Origin: Sapria himalayana
Taxonomy: Eukaryota; Streptophyta; Magnoliopsida; Malpighiales; Rafflesiaceae
Assembly: GCA_029783825.1 (NCBI GenBank)
Contig: JAREIK010008063.1
Location: 17,945 to 81,944 of the forward strand
Direction: 5' to 3'
Length of the DNA: 64,000 nucleotides
Numbering within the stretch: position 1 is the first letter of the stretch; the number at the start of each line of letters is the position of its first letter. Of this stretch, positions 29,386-40,717 are shown one piece after another. The notes beneath the pieces were generated by a model. It was given only the letters and a program-made list of their open reading frames with translations. It did not search any database and was not told where the DNA came from. The position numbers were made by a program, and so were the translations under genes.

Positions 29386-32300
29386 TTTATTTTTATATAT
29401 TTATTAATTATAAAATAAATTATGAGTTAAAAAAATAATTTCTTAAAAATATTTTTCATCAAAAAATAGATAAGCTTATAAAAATCATAAAAATTTAAAA
29501 ACAAATAATTATTATTTAATGATATATTTTGTTTAGGTTTTGAATCATTTTAGGTTTTGATATTATATTTTAAGTAAGTTCAATCTTATTCATTATAGAT
29601 TTTTATTTTATTATTTGATAATTATTAGAATTTCTATCAATAAAATTGTTTATATTGAATTTATATGATATAAAATTATTATGATTATTATAAATATATA
29701 TTGTATTCACTTTTGAAAAGAAATTTAAAAATTATTATATTTTCAAAGGTTATAACCTTAAAAAATGAGAAAAAATAATAAAAATAAATTTTTTATTATT
29801 TCATTTTTAAAATAAAACCTATAGATCATTCGATGCTTACTTACTTAAATCAGTAAGCTAATAGACCCCGAACCCCCTAAATACATAAACCTTTTAATAG
29901 CTATATACTACTTAATAAATAATAAATCTCATTTTTATTTCTATTTATTATAATTTTAAATATTCATTTTAATTATTTATAGTTTAATTTTTTTTGAAAA
30001 ATTAATTACAAAATAAATTTTGAGTGAGACAAATATTATTTAAATAATTTATTTTTAATCAATAAAAAATATAGGCTTATGTAAATATATTTTAATTAAT
30101 ATTTGAAAATTAAATATTATTATTTAGTAATATATTTTGATTTGATTTTGAATCATTTTGTGTTATGTAAATATATTTTAATTAATATTTATATTATTAA
30201 TAATAGTTTATTAATTTAATTTTTGATCATTATTATACTATCTATCATTAAAATTGTTTATAATTAATTTATATGATATATAATTAGTAGGATTAATATA
30301 ATTATATATGGTATTCACATTTCAAAAAATTTTAAAAATTATTTTATTTTTAAAGGGTATAACCTTTGAAAATCCGAAAAAATCTAAAAAAAAATTTTTT
30401 ATTTTTATTATATAAATAAATCCTATAAACCATTAAATTTTAAGAACATAAATTGATATACTTCTAAATGACAAAACTCCTAAATAAACAAACCATTAAA
30501 CGGGTATATCACATATAATAAATCATAAATCTCATATTAATTTGTATTCATTATAATTTTAAATATTCATTTTAATTATTTATTAGTTTATTTTTTATAG
30601 AAATATTAATTACAAAATAAATAATAAGTTAGACAAATATAATTTATATAAATTATTTTTCATCAAAAAATATAGATAAACTTATAAAAAAAATAAAAAA
30701 TTTAAAAACTAAAATTTATTATATAGTAATATATTTTGCTCTCCTTCTGAATCATTTTAGGTTTTGTAATTATATTTTAATTGATATCTATCTCATTAGT
30801 AATTGTTTATTAATTTATTTTTTGATCATTATTAGAATATTTATCAATAAAATTATTTATATTGAATTATTATGATATATAAATATAATGATTATTATAA
30901 CTAAATATTGATTTCACTTTTAAAATAATTAAAAAATTATTATATTTCCAAAGGTTTATAACCTTTGGAAATATGAAAAAATAATAAAAATTAATTTTTT
31001 CGTTATTTTATTTTTTAAATAAAACCTATAAACCACTAAATGCATACACAGTTATATCAGTAAACTCCTAAACCCCATAATGCCTAAATACATAAACCAT
31101 TAAACTGCTATATATACTTAATAATTAAATAATTTAATTTTTATTTCAATTTATTATTAATTTAAATATTCATTTTAATTATTTATTAGTTTATTTTTAT
31201 TGAAATTTTTATTATAAAATAAATTATGAGTGCGACAAATATAATTTAAATAATTTATTTTTAATCAAAAAATATATATACGCTTTTAAAAGAAGTATTA
31301 TTAAAAATTAAAAATTATTATCAACTAATATCTTTTACTTTAATTTTGAATCAATTTGAGTTTTGTAAATATTTTTTAAATAATATCTATCTTATTAGAA
31401 ATAGTTAATTAATTTAATTTTTGATCATTATTATAAAATCTATCAATAAAATTGTTTATATTTATTTTATATGATATAGAATTATTAAAATTATTATAAA
31501 TAAATATTGTATTCAAATTTCAAAAAAATTTAAATATTATTAAATTTTCAAAGGTTATAACATTTGAAAATGACAAAAAATTACAATTTTTTTTTGTTAT
31601 TCTATAGTTTAAATAAAACCTATAAACCACTAAATAGCTTAACTCCTAAATGACAAAACTTCTAAATACTTAAACTATTAAATTGGTATTCATTAATAAT
31701 AAATCATAAATCTCATTTTAATTTTTATTAAGTGTAATTTAAATTTTTATTTTAATTATTTATTAGTTTATTTTTATAAAAATATTAATTACAAAATAAA
31801 TTATTAGTTAGACAGATTTATTTTAAATACTTTATGTTTTTCAAAAAAATATATATGCTTATAAAAAGAGGCAAAATTTTTAAAACAAAAATTTTTTATT
31901 TTGTAATATATTTTATTTTAATTTTGAATCATTTTAGTTTTTGCAATTATATTTTTTTATACCTTTCTTATTAATAATTGTTTATTAATTTTTTATTGAT
32001 CATTATTATAATATGTATTAATATAATTATTTATATTGAGTTTACATTATATATAATTATTAATATTATTATAACTAAATATTATATAAACATTGAAAAA
32101 AAATTAAAAATTATTATATTTTGAAAGGTTATAACCTTCAAAAATTAAAAAAAATCCAAAATTTAATTTTTTATTTTTTTATTCTTTAAATAAGAACTAT
32201 AAATCAGCTAAAGGCCTAAACACTTAAATCACTAAAACCCAAAACACCTAAATACTTAAACCATTAAATTAGTATATCCTGATAATAAATAATAAATAAT

Positions 32301-35300
32301 AAATCTCAATTTTATTTGTATTCATTATAATTTTAAATATATATTTTAATTATTTATTAGTTTATTTTTATAGAATTATAAATTAAAATTAAATTATGTG
32401 GAAGACAAATATAATTTAAATATTTTACTTTTAATAACAAAAAATATAAACTTATAAAAAGAAGCAAAACATCAAAAAAATTATTATTTATTATTATATT
32501 TTACTTTGATTTTTAATAAATTTACGTTTTGCAAATATATTTTAACAAATATCTATCTTATTAATAATAGTTTATTAATTTATTTTTTCATCATTAATAT
32601 TATATATATCAATATAATTGTTTATATTAAATTAACATGATATATAATTATTAAGATTATCATAACTAAATATAATATTCACATTTAAAAAAAATTAAAC
32701 ATTGTTATAGTTTCAAAGGTTATATCCTTCAAATGTTATGACATTTAAAATTTTGAAAAAATATAAAAGATAAATTTTTTGTTATTTTAATTAAATAAAA
32801 GCTATAAACCATTAAATGCCGAAAAACTTAAATCAATAACTTCTAAATCTCAAAAACCATAAATAGATGAATTTTTTAAACAGGTATATCCTAAATAATA
32901 AATAATAAATCTCATTTTTATTTTTTCATTATAATTTTAAATATTCATTTTAATTATTTTTTTGTTTATTTTTATATAAATATTAATTACAAAATAAATT
33001 ATAAGTTAGACAAATATAATTTATATAAATTATTTTTCAACAAAAAAAGATAGATAAACTTAATAAAAGAAGAAAAAAATTAAAAACAAAAAATTATTAT
33101 ATAGTAATATATTTTACATTGTTTCTGAATCATTTTAGGTTTTGTAATTATATTTTAATTGATATCTAACTTATTAATAATAGATTATTAATTTATTTTT
33201 TGAACATTATTAGAATATTTATCAATAAAAATATTTATATTTAATATATATGATATATAAATTTAATAATTATTATAACTAAATATTGTATTCTCTTTTG
33301 AAAAATTTTTTAAAATAATTATATTTTCAAAGATTATAACCTTTGAACATTTGAAAAAACTAAAAAAAATATTTTTTTAATTATTTCATTGTTTAAATAA
33401 AACCTATAAATCACTAAATCCCTAAACACTTAAATCACTAAACTGCAAAATCCTGATACCCCTATATAGATAATCGTTTAAATGAGTATAGCCTAAATAA
33501 TAATTAATAAATCTCATTTTTATTTGTTTTCATTATAATTTAAAAAATTCATTTTGATTGTTTAGTTTGTTATTTATATATATATATATTAAGTATAAAA
33601 TAAATTATGAGTTAAAAATATAATTTATAAAAATTATTTTTCATCAAAAAATAGATAAGTTTATAAAAACAATAAGAATTTAAAAACAAATAATTATTAT
33701 TAAGTAATATATTTTGCTTTGCTCTTGAATCATTTTAGGTTTTGATATTATATTTTAAGTAATATCAATCTTATTCATAATATATTTTTAATTTATTTTT
33801 TGATAATTATTAGAAAATCTATCAAGAAAATTATTAATATTGAATTTATATGATATATAATTATTATGATTATTATAAATAAATATTTATTCACATTTGA
33901 AATAAATTTAAAAATTATAATATTTTTAAAGGTTATAACCTTTCAAAATATCAAAAAATAATAAAAATAATTTTTTTTTCTTAAATAAAATCTATAAACC
34001 ACTAAATGCATACACAGTTAAATCAGTAAACTCCTAAACCCCATAATGCCTAAATACATAAAACTTTAAACTGCTATATACTACTTAATATTTAATAAAT
34101 CTAATTTTTATTTCAATTTATTATAATTTTAAATATTCATTTTAATTATTTATTTGTTTATTTTTATAAAAATATTTATTACAAAATAAAGTATGAGTGC
34201 GAAGAATATAATTTAATTAATTTATTTTTAATAAAAAAAATATACGCCTATAAAAGAAGTAGAAATTTAAAAATTAAAAATTATTATCCAGTAATATATT
34301 TTACTTAAATTTTGAATCAATTTGGGTTTTGTAATTATTTTATAATTAATATCTATCTTAATATCTATAGTTTATAAATTTAATTTTGATCATAATTATA
34401 ATATATATCAATAAAATTGTTTATTTGAATTTATATGATATATAATTATTAATATTATTATAACTAAGTATTGTATTCACATTTCAAAAAATTTTACATA
34501 TTATTATATTTTCAAAGGTTATAACCTATGAAAATGAGAAAAAATTATAGAAATTTGTTTTGTTATTTTATTTTTTTATATAAAACCTATAAACCACTAA
34601 AAGCCTAAAAACATAAATTGCTAAACTCCTAATGACAAAACATTTAAATACTTAAACTATTAAACTGGTATACTTTAATAATAATTCATAAATCTCATTT
34701 TAATTTTTATTCAGTATAATTTTAAATTTTTAATTTAATAATTATCAGTTTATTTTTTTAGAAATATTAATTACAAAATAAATTATTAGTGAGACTAGAT
34801 CTAATTTAAATTAAAACAGTATCCCTAAATAATAAATAATAAATCTCATTTTTTTTCATTATAATTTAAATATTCATTTTAATTATTTATTTTTTTATTT
34901 ATATATAAATATAAAATACAAAATAATTATGAGTTAGACAAATATAATTTATATAAATTATTTTTAATTAAAAAAATATAGATAAACTTATTAAAAGAAG
35001 AAAAAATTCAAAAAAAAATTATTATATAGTAATATATTTTTCTTTGCTTCTGAATCATTTTAAGTTTTGTAATTATATTTAATTAATATTTATCTTATTA
35101 TATATGGATTATTAATTTATATTTGATTATTATTAGAATATTTATCAATAAAATTGTTTATATTGAATTTATATAATATACAAATATAATGATTAGTATA
35201 ACTAAATATTGTATTCACATTTGAAAAAATTTTAAAATTATTATATTTTCGAAGGTTATGACCTTCGAAAATATCAAAAAATAATAAACATAACTTTTTT

Positions 35301-35334
35301 GTTATTTTATTTGTTAAATAAATCTTATAAACCA

Positions 35335-35342
35335 CTCAATGC
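35335..35342 (+). repeat. Left target-site duplication of the older hAT (CTCAATGC)
   Basis: CTCAATGC here matches CTAAATGC at 42503-42510 in 7 of 8 positions. The satellite consensus at this place is CACTAAATGCATACAC, so the left copy has mutated A to C. Confidence 0.88.
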
Positions 35343-36316
35343 TAGGGGTGCTCATGGGACGGGACGAGATGTGAATTACAAATCTCCAGTCCCTTCCCAT
35401 AGTTCGGAAATTTTTTTTTGAAGATCCAGACCCTTCCCATAGGTTGAAAATATCAGGACGAGAGGGGACGGGACGGAGATCGGGGATTTTGGGTAGGAGA
35501 AAATGGTTCCGAGACAGAACGTAGTTCAGACATTTTTTTCAATATATTATATTCAAACAGCCCAAGTTAGTTCATGTCGAAACTTTTAGTTGTACCATTT
35601 ATCATTCCTTAGTTATGTATCTTTCAAACTCAAATTGGGCCAATTTTGTTTTGTCAGATAGGCTGAATATCACAAATGAGTTCCATTACCTTGTCAAATG
35701 CTTCTTTGTGCAGAAAAGGATAGAAATGTTAAATAGAATAGGACATAGTTGTGTGCTTAATTTTGTTCTTTGTTTTGTCAGAAGATGGCTTTGTTCAACC
35801 GAGTGAAAGTAAACCATAATAGTAATACCACATTTTTTAAATAATTACTTAAAATATTAAGGAATAGCTAAAGATGACCACAAACAATGGTAGCAGCAAC
35901 TACTACTTAAGTAATTGCTAAAATTAGGCAGCTTAATATAACAAAAAAATACAACTAATAACAACCATGATAATAATCATTTCAAAGGTCCATCCCAGAA
36001 TAGCAATATAAATCCAAACCCAATTAATTATCTCTTCTACAACTCCTCCCTTTTCTTCCTCCCCTGTAGAATGACAACCAAAGATGAAAACGTGTTAATC
36101 ATCTAGACATTAATTTCTAAGATGAAAGAGTAATAAAAAAACAAAATATTACCATATAAAATTTAATACACCCATTCCAAATTTAGTTGGCAAACTATAG
36201 TTGAAAGAATATTTGGATCATGAGACCCCTCTGAAAATTATAATTGAACCATATTTTTAATAAATTGAATGAATAAAATAAGTAAAAGTGAAATTAAAAT
36301 TTACAAGATTTGTATA

Positions 36317-37249
36317 CTAACCTGATTCATTATTATCAAGGTCTTGAACTAATTCTTCAATTTCAATAGGTTTGTTTGAGCTTCTCAACCAATCTTGTAG
36401 ACATATGAGGACTTCAGCTGTAATAGGTGTTAAAGAACTCCTAAATTTATCTAAAGTTCTCCCCCCAATGCTAAATGTAGATTCGTAGGCCACACTAGAT
36501 GCTTGGATAGCAAATACATCCCTTGCTACATTTTCCAAAGAAGGATACCTAACCTCATCTACCTTCCACCAGTTTAGAAGATCAAAATCAATTCTATTTT
36601 TTTCAAGTTTGTCTTCCAAGTACGTATCCAACTCTTCCAAAGCTGCAACTTCTTGTTCTTTCTCCAATTCATCAAACAAAATCTTCAACATAAGTATCAC
36701 TACCATCAAACAAATCATCATTTTTCTTCAACATAGTAGAAGAGAAATCATCTTTTTTTGATTCATCTTTATTTAAATCTTTATAATCACCCATCATCTC
36801 ATTAAAAGCATTTATAACATTTTCACCAAATTTTTAGCCAATTCCTCACCACAATGCTAAATGTACTTAACCTTGAGATATTTGAGTTTATATCTAGGAT
36901 CCAACACTACTGCTACAAAAAGGATAATATTTGTTGACTGAAGAGAACCCCAATATTTGTTGAATTTATACCTCATTTTCATACCCATTTCATACACTAT
37001 TGTATCTCTAGTATTTTCACAAAAATCAAATTTTTATCAAAATTTGAATAATATCAGGAAAATAAATGCTAGAGGTAGAATATTATGAGCCAGAAAGTTT
37101 ACAATTTACCTCATAAAAGTTTTCAAGAAATGATCCAAAATCTTGGCGTTTGTTTAGTCTCTCTCAGTTTGAACATTTGAACTAAACTCCTTCAAAAACC
37201 TTTTGTCTTTGTCCTCCAACTTATCAAATTCTTTTTGATATTTTATATC
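36317..37249 (-). pseudogene. hAT transposase pseudogene, C-terminal part
   Basis: The open part at 36317-36721 (134 codons) is a hAT dimerization domain. It shows LDTYLEDK, the LLNWWK motif (W51, W52), YPSLENVARDVF, then SSVAYESTFSIGGR with the catalytic-type glutamate at residue 80, and a CLQDWLRS end. Upstream, minus-strand frames at about 36880-36915 encode a recognisable VLDPRYKLKYL motif, followed by an in-frame stop and frame changes. Just left of the nested insertion, YQKEFDKLEDKD matches the usual hAT linker, and it too runs into a stop. In the family these parts form one protein of about 650-700 residues. Here at least several indels separate them, so this is a dead remnant. Gene context is entirely transposon. 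Confidence 0.88.
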
Positions 37250-37257
37250 AGTTTGTA
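37250..37257 (+). repeat. Left target-site duplication of the nested hAT (AGTTTGTA)
   Basis: AGTTTGTA here and at 40710-40717 are identical, immediately outside the TAGAGG ends. Confidence 0.95.
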
Positions 37258-37515
37258 TAGAGGCATCAATCGGGATGGGCTGGCGCGGCCCGGCTTGAGG
37301 CACGGCACGGTTCGGCCGTGCCTGGGCTGACCCTGCACGTTAAAAACCCATGGCCGGGCCCGTGCCGTGCCCGGGTGAGGCAAGAGCCATGTCGTGCCGT
37401 GCCTGGCCCGTGCCGTGCCATGCCTGACCCGGCACTGGTTCTTTCCATGCGGGGTTAACGCGGCCACGTGTGACCCGGCCCCTCCCGAAAAAAAGACCCT
37501 GGGTCGGGTCTGATT
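37258..37515. repeat. G/C-rich left subterminal region of the nested hAT
   Basis: Many short CCGTGCC, GGCACGG, CCCGG and GGCCCG words on both strands over about 250 bp, in strong contrast to the surrounding A/T-rich DNA. In Ac-like hATs, short repeated subterminal words are transposase binding sites; that role here is inferred. Several minus-strand ORFs across it (R/G/P/A-rich) are composition artefacts. Confidence 0.75.
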
Positions 37516-38085
37516 GAACCCGACCCGTGGTCCCAATCACAACGGAAAAAAATGTAATTATTATTAAATTTCAGCCATTGGATTCGCCTCCAATGGCTAG
37601 GGGGTAGAATCCAACGGTCCTCGTGATTCTGCCCTCTAAAAAAGTATTAAAAATTCAAAAAAATATAAAAAAATATCTTTTTTTATAAAAAATTAATATC
37701 TTTAATCTATAAATTCTACCACCCTCCCTTTAACATTTATGTTTTTCAAAAACATATATTCTCTCAAATCTTTCTCTTTCTCTCACATAAATCATGCTTC
37801 TCTCTCTCGGGCCTCGAGATTTTGCTTTCAGCTTGGATTTTCGTGAAACTCGACTTGAGTTTTGAACATTAGAGCTTGTTGTGGTGCATCGTGCACGTGA
37901 CCGACCTCACTGCTTTTATCGGGTAATTTATTTTACACTTTTTTTACTATCTCTCTCTATAGTTTCTCTCTCTAGAAAAAATAAGGAAAAAATAAAAATC
38001 AAAAAAAAATGACAAATACACCTAACACGTATTTAAATTTGGAAAATGAAAATATTACACAAAGGTCTAGAGGCTGCTGAAAACT

Positions 38086-40029
38086 TTGGTTTCTCCAGTC
38101 GTCTCAACCCAAAGTTCTAAAAAACAAAAAACTAGGAGTACTTCTGTAGTTTGGACTCATTTTAAAATCATAACACAAAATAATGTTAGGGGTGAGGAAC
38201 AAGAAATGGCACAGTGCAAATATTGTATGGGACTATTAACATGTAAGAGTTCATTTGGGACTGGGCACCTTAAGAGGCATGCCAAATTATGCACCAAAAA
38301 ACATGGACCATTAGATCCTAGGCAAACCCAACTTGGCACAGCATTTTTTGAGACTGGATCGAGTTCAGTCTCAAAGTTTGCTCCCTTCATATACTCCAGC
38401 GAGTTGGGTAGGGACGGCATGGCCAGACTCATTGCATTGATGGGTCTTCCGATCAGATTTTCGGAAGATCCAAGGGTAGTGCGCATCATGAAGACTAATT
38501 TTCAGCCTTCCTATTATTGGATTCTTAGGTCCACATCTAGGAATGACATACTAAAGATATATAAGTTAGAAAAACAAAAAATAATTAAGGAATTTATGGC
38601 ATATAGTGGAGTGGTGTCCGTGACGTCTGATATATGGACAAGTCACGATGATTCTTCTTATGCATGTCTCATGAGTCACTATGTAGATTCTAACTGGATA
38701 ATCAATAAAAAAATTTTAGGATTCACTGAGATTCTTCATCCTCATGATGGCCCGGCTATTTTTCAGTGTATGATGAAAATCTTTAGGGAATATAAAATTC
38801 AAAATAAAATTTTTAGTGTCACATTCGATAACGCTTTTAATAATGGAGTAGCGATCAATATGTTTGTTAGGAATATTAGAGACGCGCCATTAGGAGAGAT
38901 CTTTCATGTCAGATGCATGTATCACGTGATTAACCAGATTGTTCAGGCGGGTATGAAGGTGTGTTCCCTCGCATTGGATAATATACGCAATGCACTAAAA
39001 TATATTCACACTCCTCACAGACAACAAGATTTTGGTAGTCTCTGTTTGTCTACGAATCTTAAGAAGAAGAAATTCCAATCAGATGTGAGATATTGTTGGA
39101 ATTACACGAACCTGATGTTGGAATCATGTGTTGGGTACGAACAAGTGATATCTGACTACATCAATAGTAAGAGAGACGAACTTATTATCGACGACACTGA
39201 CTTGGCTTCAAGTATTTCATTTATGAAATTTTTGAAGATATTTTATGACACGACGAACATGTGTTCGTCAGTTTATATGCCCACCACTTGCATTGCACTC
39301 CGGTGCATATGCAAAATTAGTAGCATGTTTAGGAAGTATCGAGCTTACCCGACGCTTAGCCATATGGTTGTAGAGATGGAGACCAAGTACTTGAAGTACT
39401 GGTCCACCGTTCCATCTCTTTATTGCCTCGCTGCATGCATGGACCCTAGAGTTAAGGTGGAAGGGGTAGAAAACACACTGACTTTCATTTCCTCGTGCAT
39501 GAACCTGGAAGAGCCACCTGAAGGGTTCATTAACGAGAAGTTGACTAACCTATTCACATACTATGATACTAGGTATGGTGGTGGTAGTAGTGAGACTGTG
39601 ATTACGGACATTGATACCTTGTTCGGAGATGACAATTTTTCCATTCAGCTAGAGAGGGGGAAACATATGGGTAGACCATCACATAAGAGCGAGCTGTCTC
39701 GGTACTTAAATACCGATTACTGCTCAATCCTATCACATTCTGATACTAAGAATCTTGATTTATTACAGTGGTGGAAATCATATGAGTCCACCTTTCCCGT
39801 GCTATCTAGGATGGCACGGAATCTACTGACTCCTCCGGTGTCGAGCATAGCATCAGAGTCTGCTTTTTCTATTGTAGTGAACGTGATTTCAGATAGGAGA
39901 TCGAGATTAAGTCCATATATGGTTGAGGCCTTGGCTTGTTTGAAGGATTGGGAGGAATTGAGATTTAGCATCCACATCCACTACAGTCGCATCCACATCC
40001 ACTACGATGGCGGAGGATTTGATTGCTGA
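38086..40029 (+). CDS. hAT (Ac-like) transposase with BED zinc finger
   Basis: The 647 codons are close to the usual family length. A BED finger spans residues 22-69 (W23, C44-x2-C47, H65, C69). The RNase H-like catalytic fold shows VTSDIWTS with D182, VTFDNAFNN with D248, and an RCMYH motif (C277, H280). The C-terminal hAT dimerization domain (about 555-630) has DLLQWWKSYESTFP, then SIASESAFS with the third acidic residue E591, and LKDWEE. The protein would act in the nucleus, binding the element's ends and cutting them out. Doubts: an ATG at 38009 starts a leader that is out of frame by two bases. After LKDWEE the frame reads an odd histidine-rich tail, while the +1 frame continues to a TGA at 40100-40102 with a typical acidic end. 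The usual GGR after SAFS is replaced by VVN. It may therefore be a recently damaged gene. Confidence 0.88.
   Translation: MVSPVVSTQSSKKQKTRSTSVVWTHFKIITQNNVRGEEQEMAQCKYCMGLLTCKSSFGTGHLKRHAKLCTKKHGPLDPRQTQLGTAFFETGSSSVSKFAPFIYSSELGRDGMARLIALMGLPIRFSEDPRVVRIMKTNFQPSYYWILRSTSRNDILKIYKLEKQKIIKEFMAYSGVVSVTSDIWTSHDDSSYACLMSHYVDSNWIINKKILGFTEILHPHDGPAIFQCMMKIFREYKIQNKIFSVTFDNAFNNGVAINMFVRNIRDAPLGEIFHVRCMYHVINQIVQAGMKVCSLALDNIRNALKYIHTPHRQQDFGSLCLSTNLKKKKFQSDVRYCWNYTNLMLESCVGYEQVISDYINSKRDELIIDDTDLASSISFMKFLKIFYDTTNMCSSVYMPTTCIALRCICKISSMFRKYRAYPTLSHMVVEMETKYLKYWSTVPSLYCLAACMDPRVKVEGVENTLTFISSCMNLEEPPEGFINEKLTNLFTYYDTRYGGGSSETVITDIDTLFGDDNFSIQLERGKHMGRPSHKSELSRYLNTDYCSILSHSDTKNLDLLQWWKSYESTFPVLSRMARNLLTPPVSSIASESAFSIVVNVISDRRSRLSPYMVEALACLKDWEELRFSIHIHYSRIHIHYDGGGFDC
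39968..40009 (+). repeat. 21-bp tandem repeat at the transposase C-terminus
   Basis: Two copies of a 21-bp unit beginning GCATCCACATCCACTAC (39968 and 39989). In the +1 frame it reads ASTSTT twice; in the frame of the annotated ORF it reads the unusual SIHIHY and RIHIHY. Confidence 0.8.
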
Positions 40030-40102
40030 TGATGATGATCAATATGATACTGATCTTGATGTTGCGGCTAATGATTCTCATGATATGCCGATTGATGATT
40101 GA

Positions 40103-40508
40103 TGATGATCTACTATTTTTTGTTTTCGATGTTTTTTTTATTAATTGTATTTGTATGCTATGTTTGTACGTCGTGTTGAAACTGATATTTGTTTTGTTCG
40201 GACCTTCGGTTTTAAATGGATGATTGGTAATTTTTCATTTGTGTTGTTTAATTTTTTTTTAATTTTTATTTTTACTAACCTAATGTATTGATAAATTTTT
40301 TTTATGATTTAAATTTTATTTTAAAAATTAATAACTTTAATATATAATTAATAATTATAATAAAAGTTAAACTAATTTGAATATGATAAAAAAAATTTCT
40401 AAACTTTGTTTTTATAATTAATTTTTATTTTTCACATTTTTAAAAATATTTATATTTAATACTATACACTTATTGAATTACAATATGTAAAATTAAAAAA
40501 AAAAAATT
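40103..40508. other. A/T-rich 3' noncoding part of the nested hAT
   Basis: T-rich then A/T-rich sequence between the likely original stop (40102) and the G/C-rich right end. It probably contains the transcript 3' end, but I see no definite polyadenylation signal to choose. The 66-codon ORF at 40023 overlaps the acidic tail in a third frame and is not a gene. Confidence 0.6.
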
Positions 40509-40709
40509 CTGCCTCTCGGGTCTGCCTCTACCCTGGCCCGTATGGCCAGGCCTGGCCCGAGCGGGCCCAACACGGCACGACACGGCCTGCCGGGCCCAGC
40601 TGTTGCGGCCCTGCACGGTACAGTAACCATGCCGGGCCCGGCCCGGCAAGGTAGCATGATCGTGCCCTAAAAAACGGGCCGGGCTGGACCGGCCCGTTTG
40701 ACACCTCTA
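40509..40709. repeat. G/C-rich right subterminal region of the nested hAT
   Basis: About 200 bp rich in CCCGG, GGGCCC, GGCACG and CCGGCC words, ending in the terminal inverted repeat. It mirrors the left end in composition and word content, as expected for transposase-binding subterminal arrays. Confidence 0.75.
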
Positions 40710-40717
40710 AGTTTGTA
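40710..40717 (+). repeat. Right target-site duplication of the nested hAT (AGTTTGTA)
   Basis: Identical to 37250-37257. Removing the element and one copy rejoins the older transposase reading frame (TYLMLQT followed by DIKYQKEF). Confidence 0.95.

Larger units (their letters stand above)
17006..35342 (+). repeat. AT-rich satellite array, forward block 4 (largest)
   Basis: About thirty forward monomers. Perfect dyads lie at 17026, 24100, 26052 and 27392. Measured dyad spacings from 24100 onwards are about 599, 612, 741, 596, 744, 598 and 604 bp, so a short and a long form partly alternate. Deletion joints are visible at about 17790 (interval only ~420 bp), 19120 (a jump straight into CCTTTGAAAATGG) and 20300 (two copies of ATATAGTAATATATTT fused, with one dyad lost). 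The ORFs at 19030, 22784 and 35117 are A/T-rich chance frames. The block ends in the target site of the hAT element at 35343. Confidence 0.9.
37258..40709 (+). mobile_element. Younger nested hAT transposon, 3452 bp
   Basis: The ends are TAGAGGCATCAATCGGG on the left and, read inward from the right, TAGAGGTGTCAAACGGG: 14 of 17 match. They are bounded by the identical 8-bp duplication AGTTTGTA. Target duplication length, terminal sequence and transposase all indicate the hAT (Ac-like) superfamily. It inserted into the older element's transposase gene directly after its WNSTYLMLQT motif. Inside are a G/C-rich left end, a C/T-rich untranslated leader (about 37735-37980), the transposase ORF (38086-40029), an A/T-rich 3' part (40103-40508) and a G/C-rich right end. 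A second family member starts at 61899. Confidence 0.95.

Noticed and set aside
35615..35806. 63-codon plus-strand ORF in the 3' part of the older hAT
   Set aside because: No recognisable motif; it lies in noncoding end sequence of a decayed element.
37243..37540. Overlapping R/G/P/A-rich ORFs at the nested hAT left end, and similar ones at 40528 and 61848-62356
   Set aside because: They are readings of G/C-rich subterminal repeats in several frames; no domain is present and they extend across the element ends.
38157..38489. Minus-strand ORFs opposite the transposases (also 39717-39977, 62704-62973, 63170-63352, 63554-63748)
   Set aside because: Shadow frames of the plus-strand transposase gene or its decayed copy.
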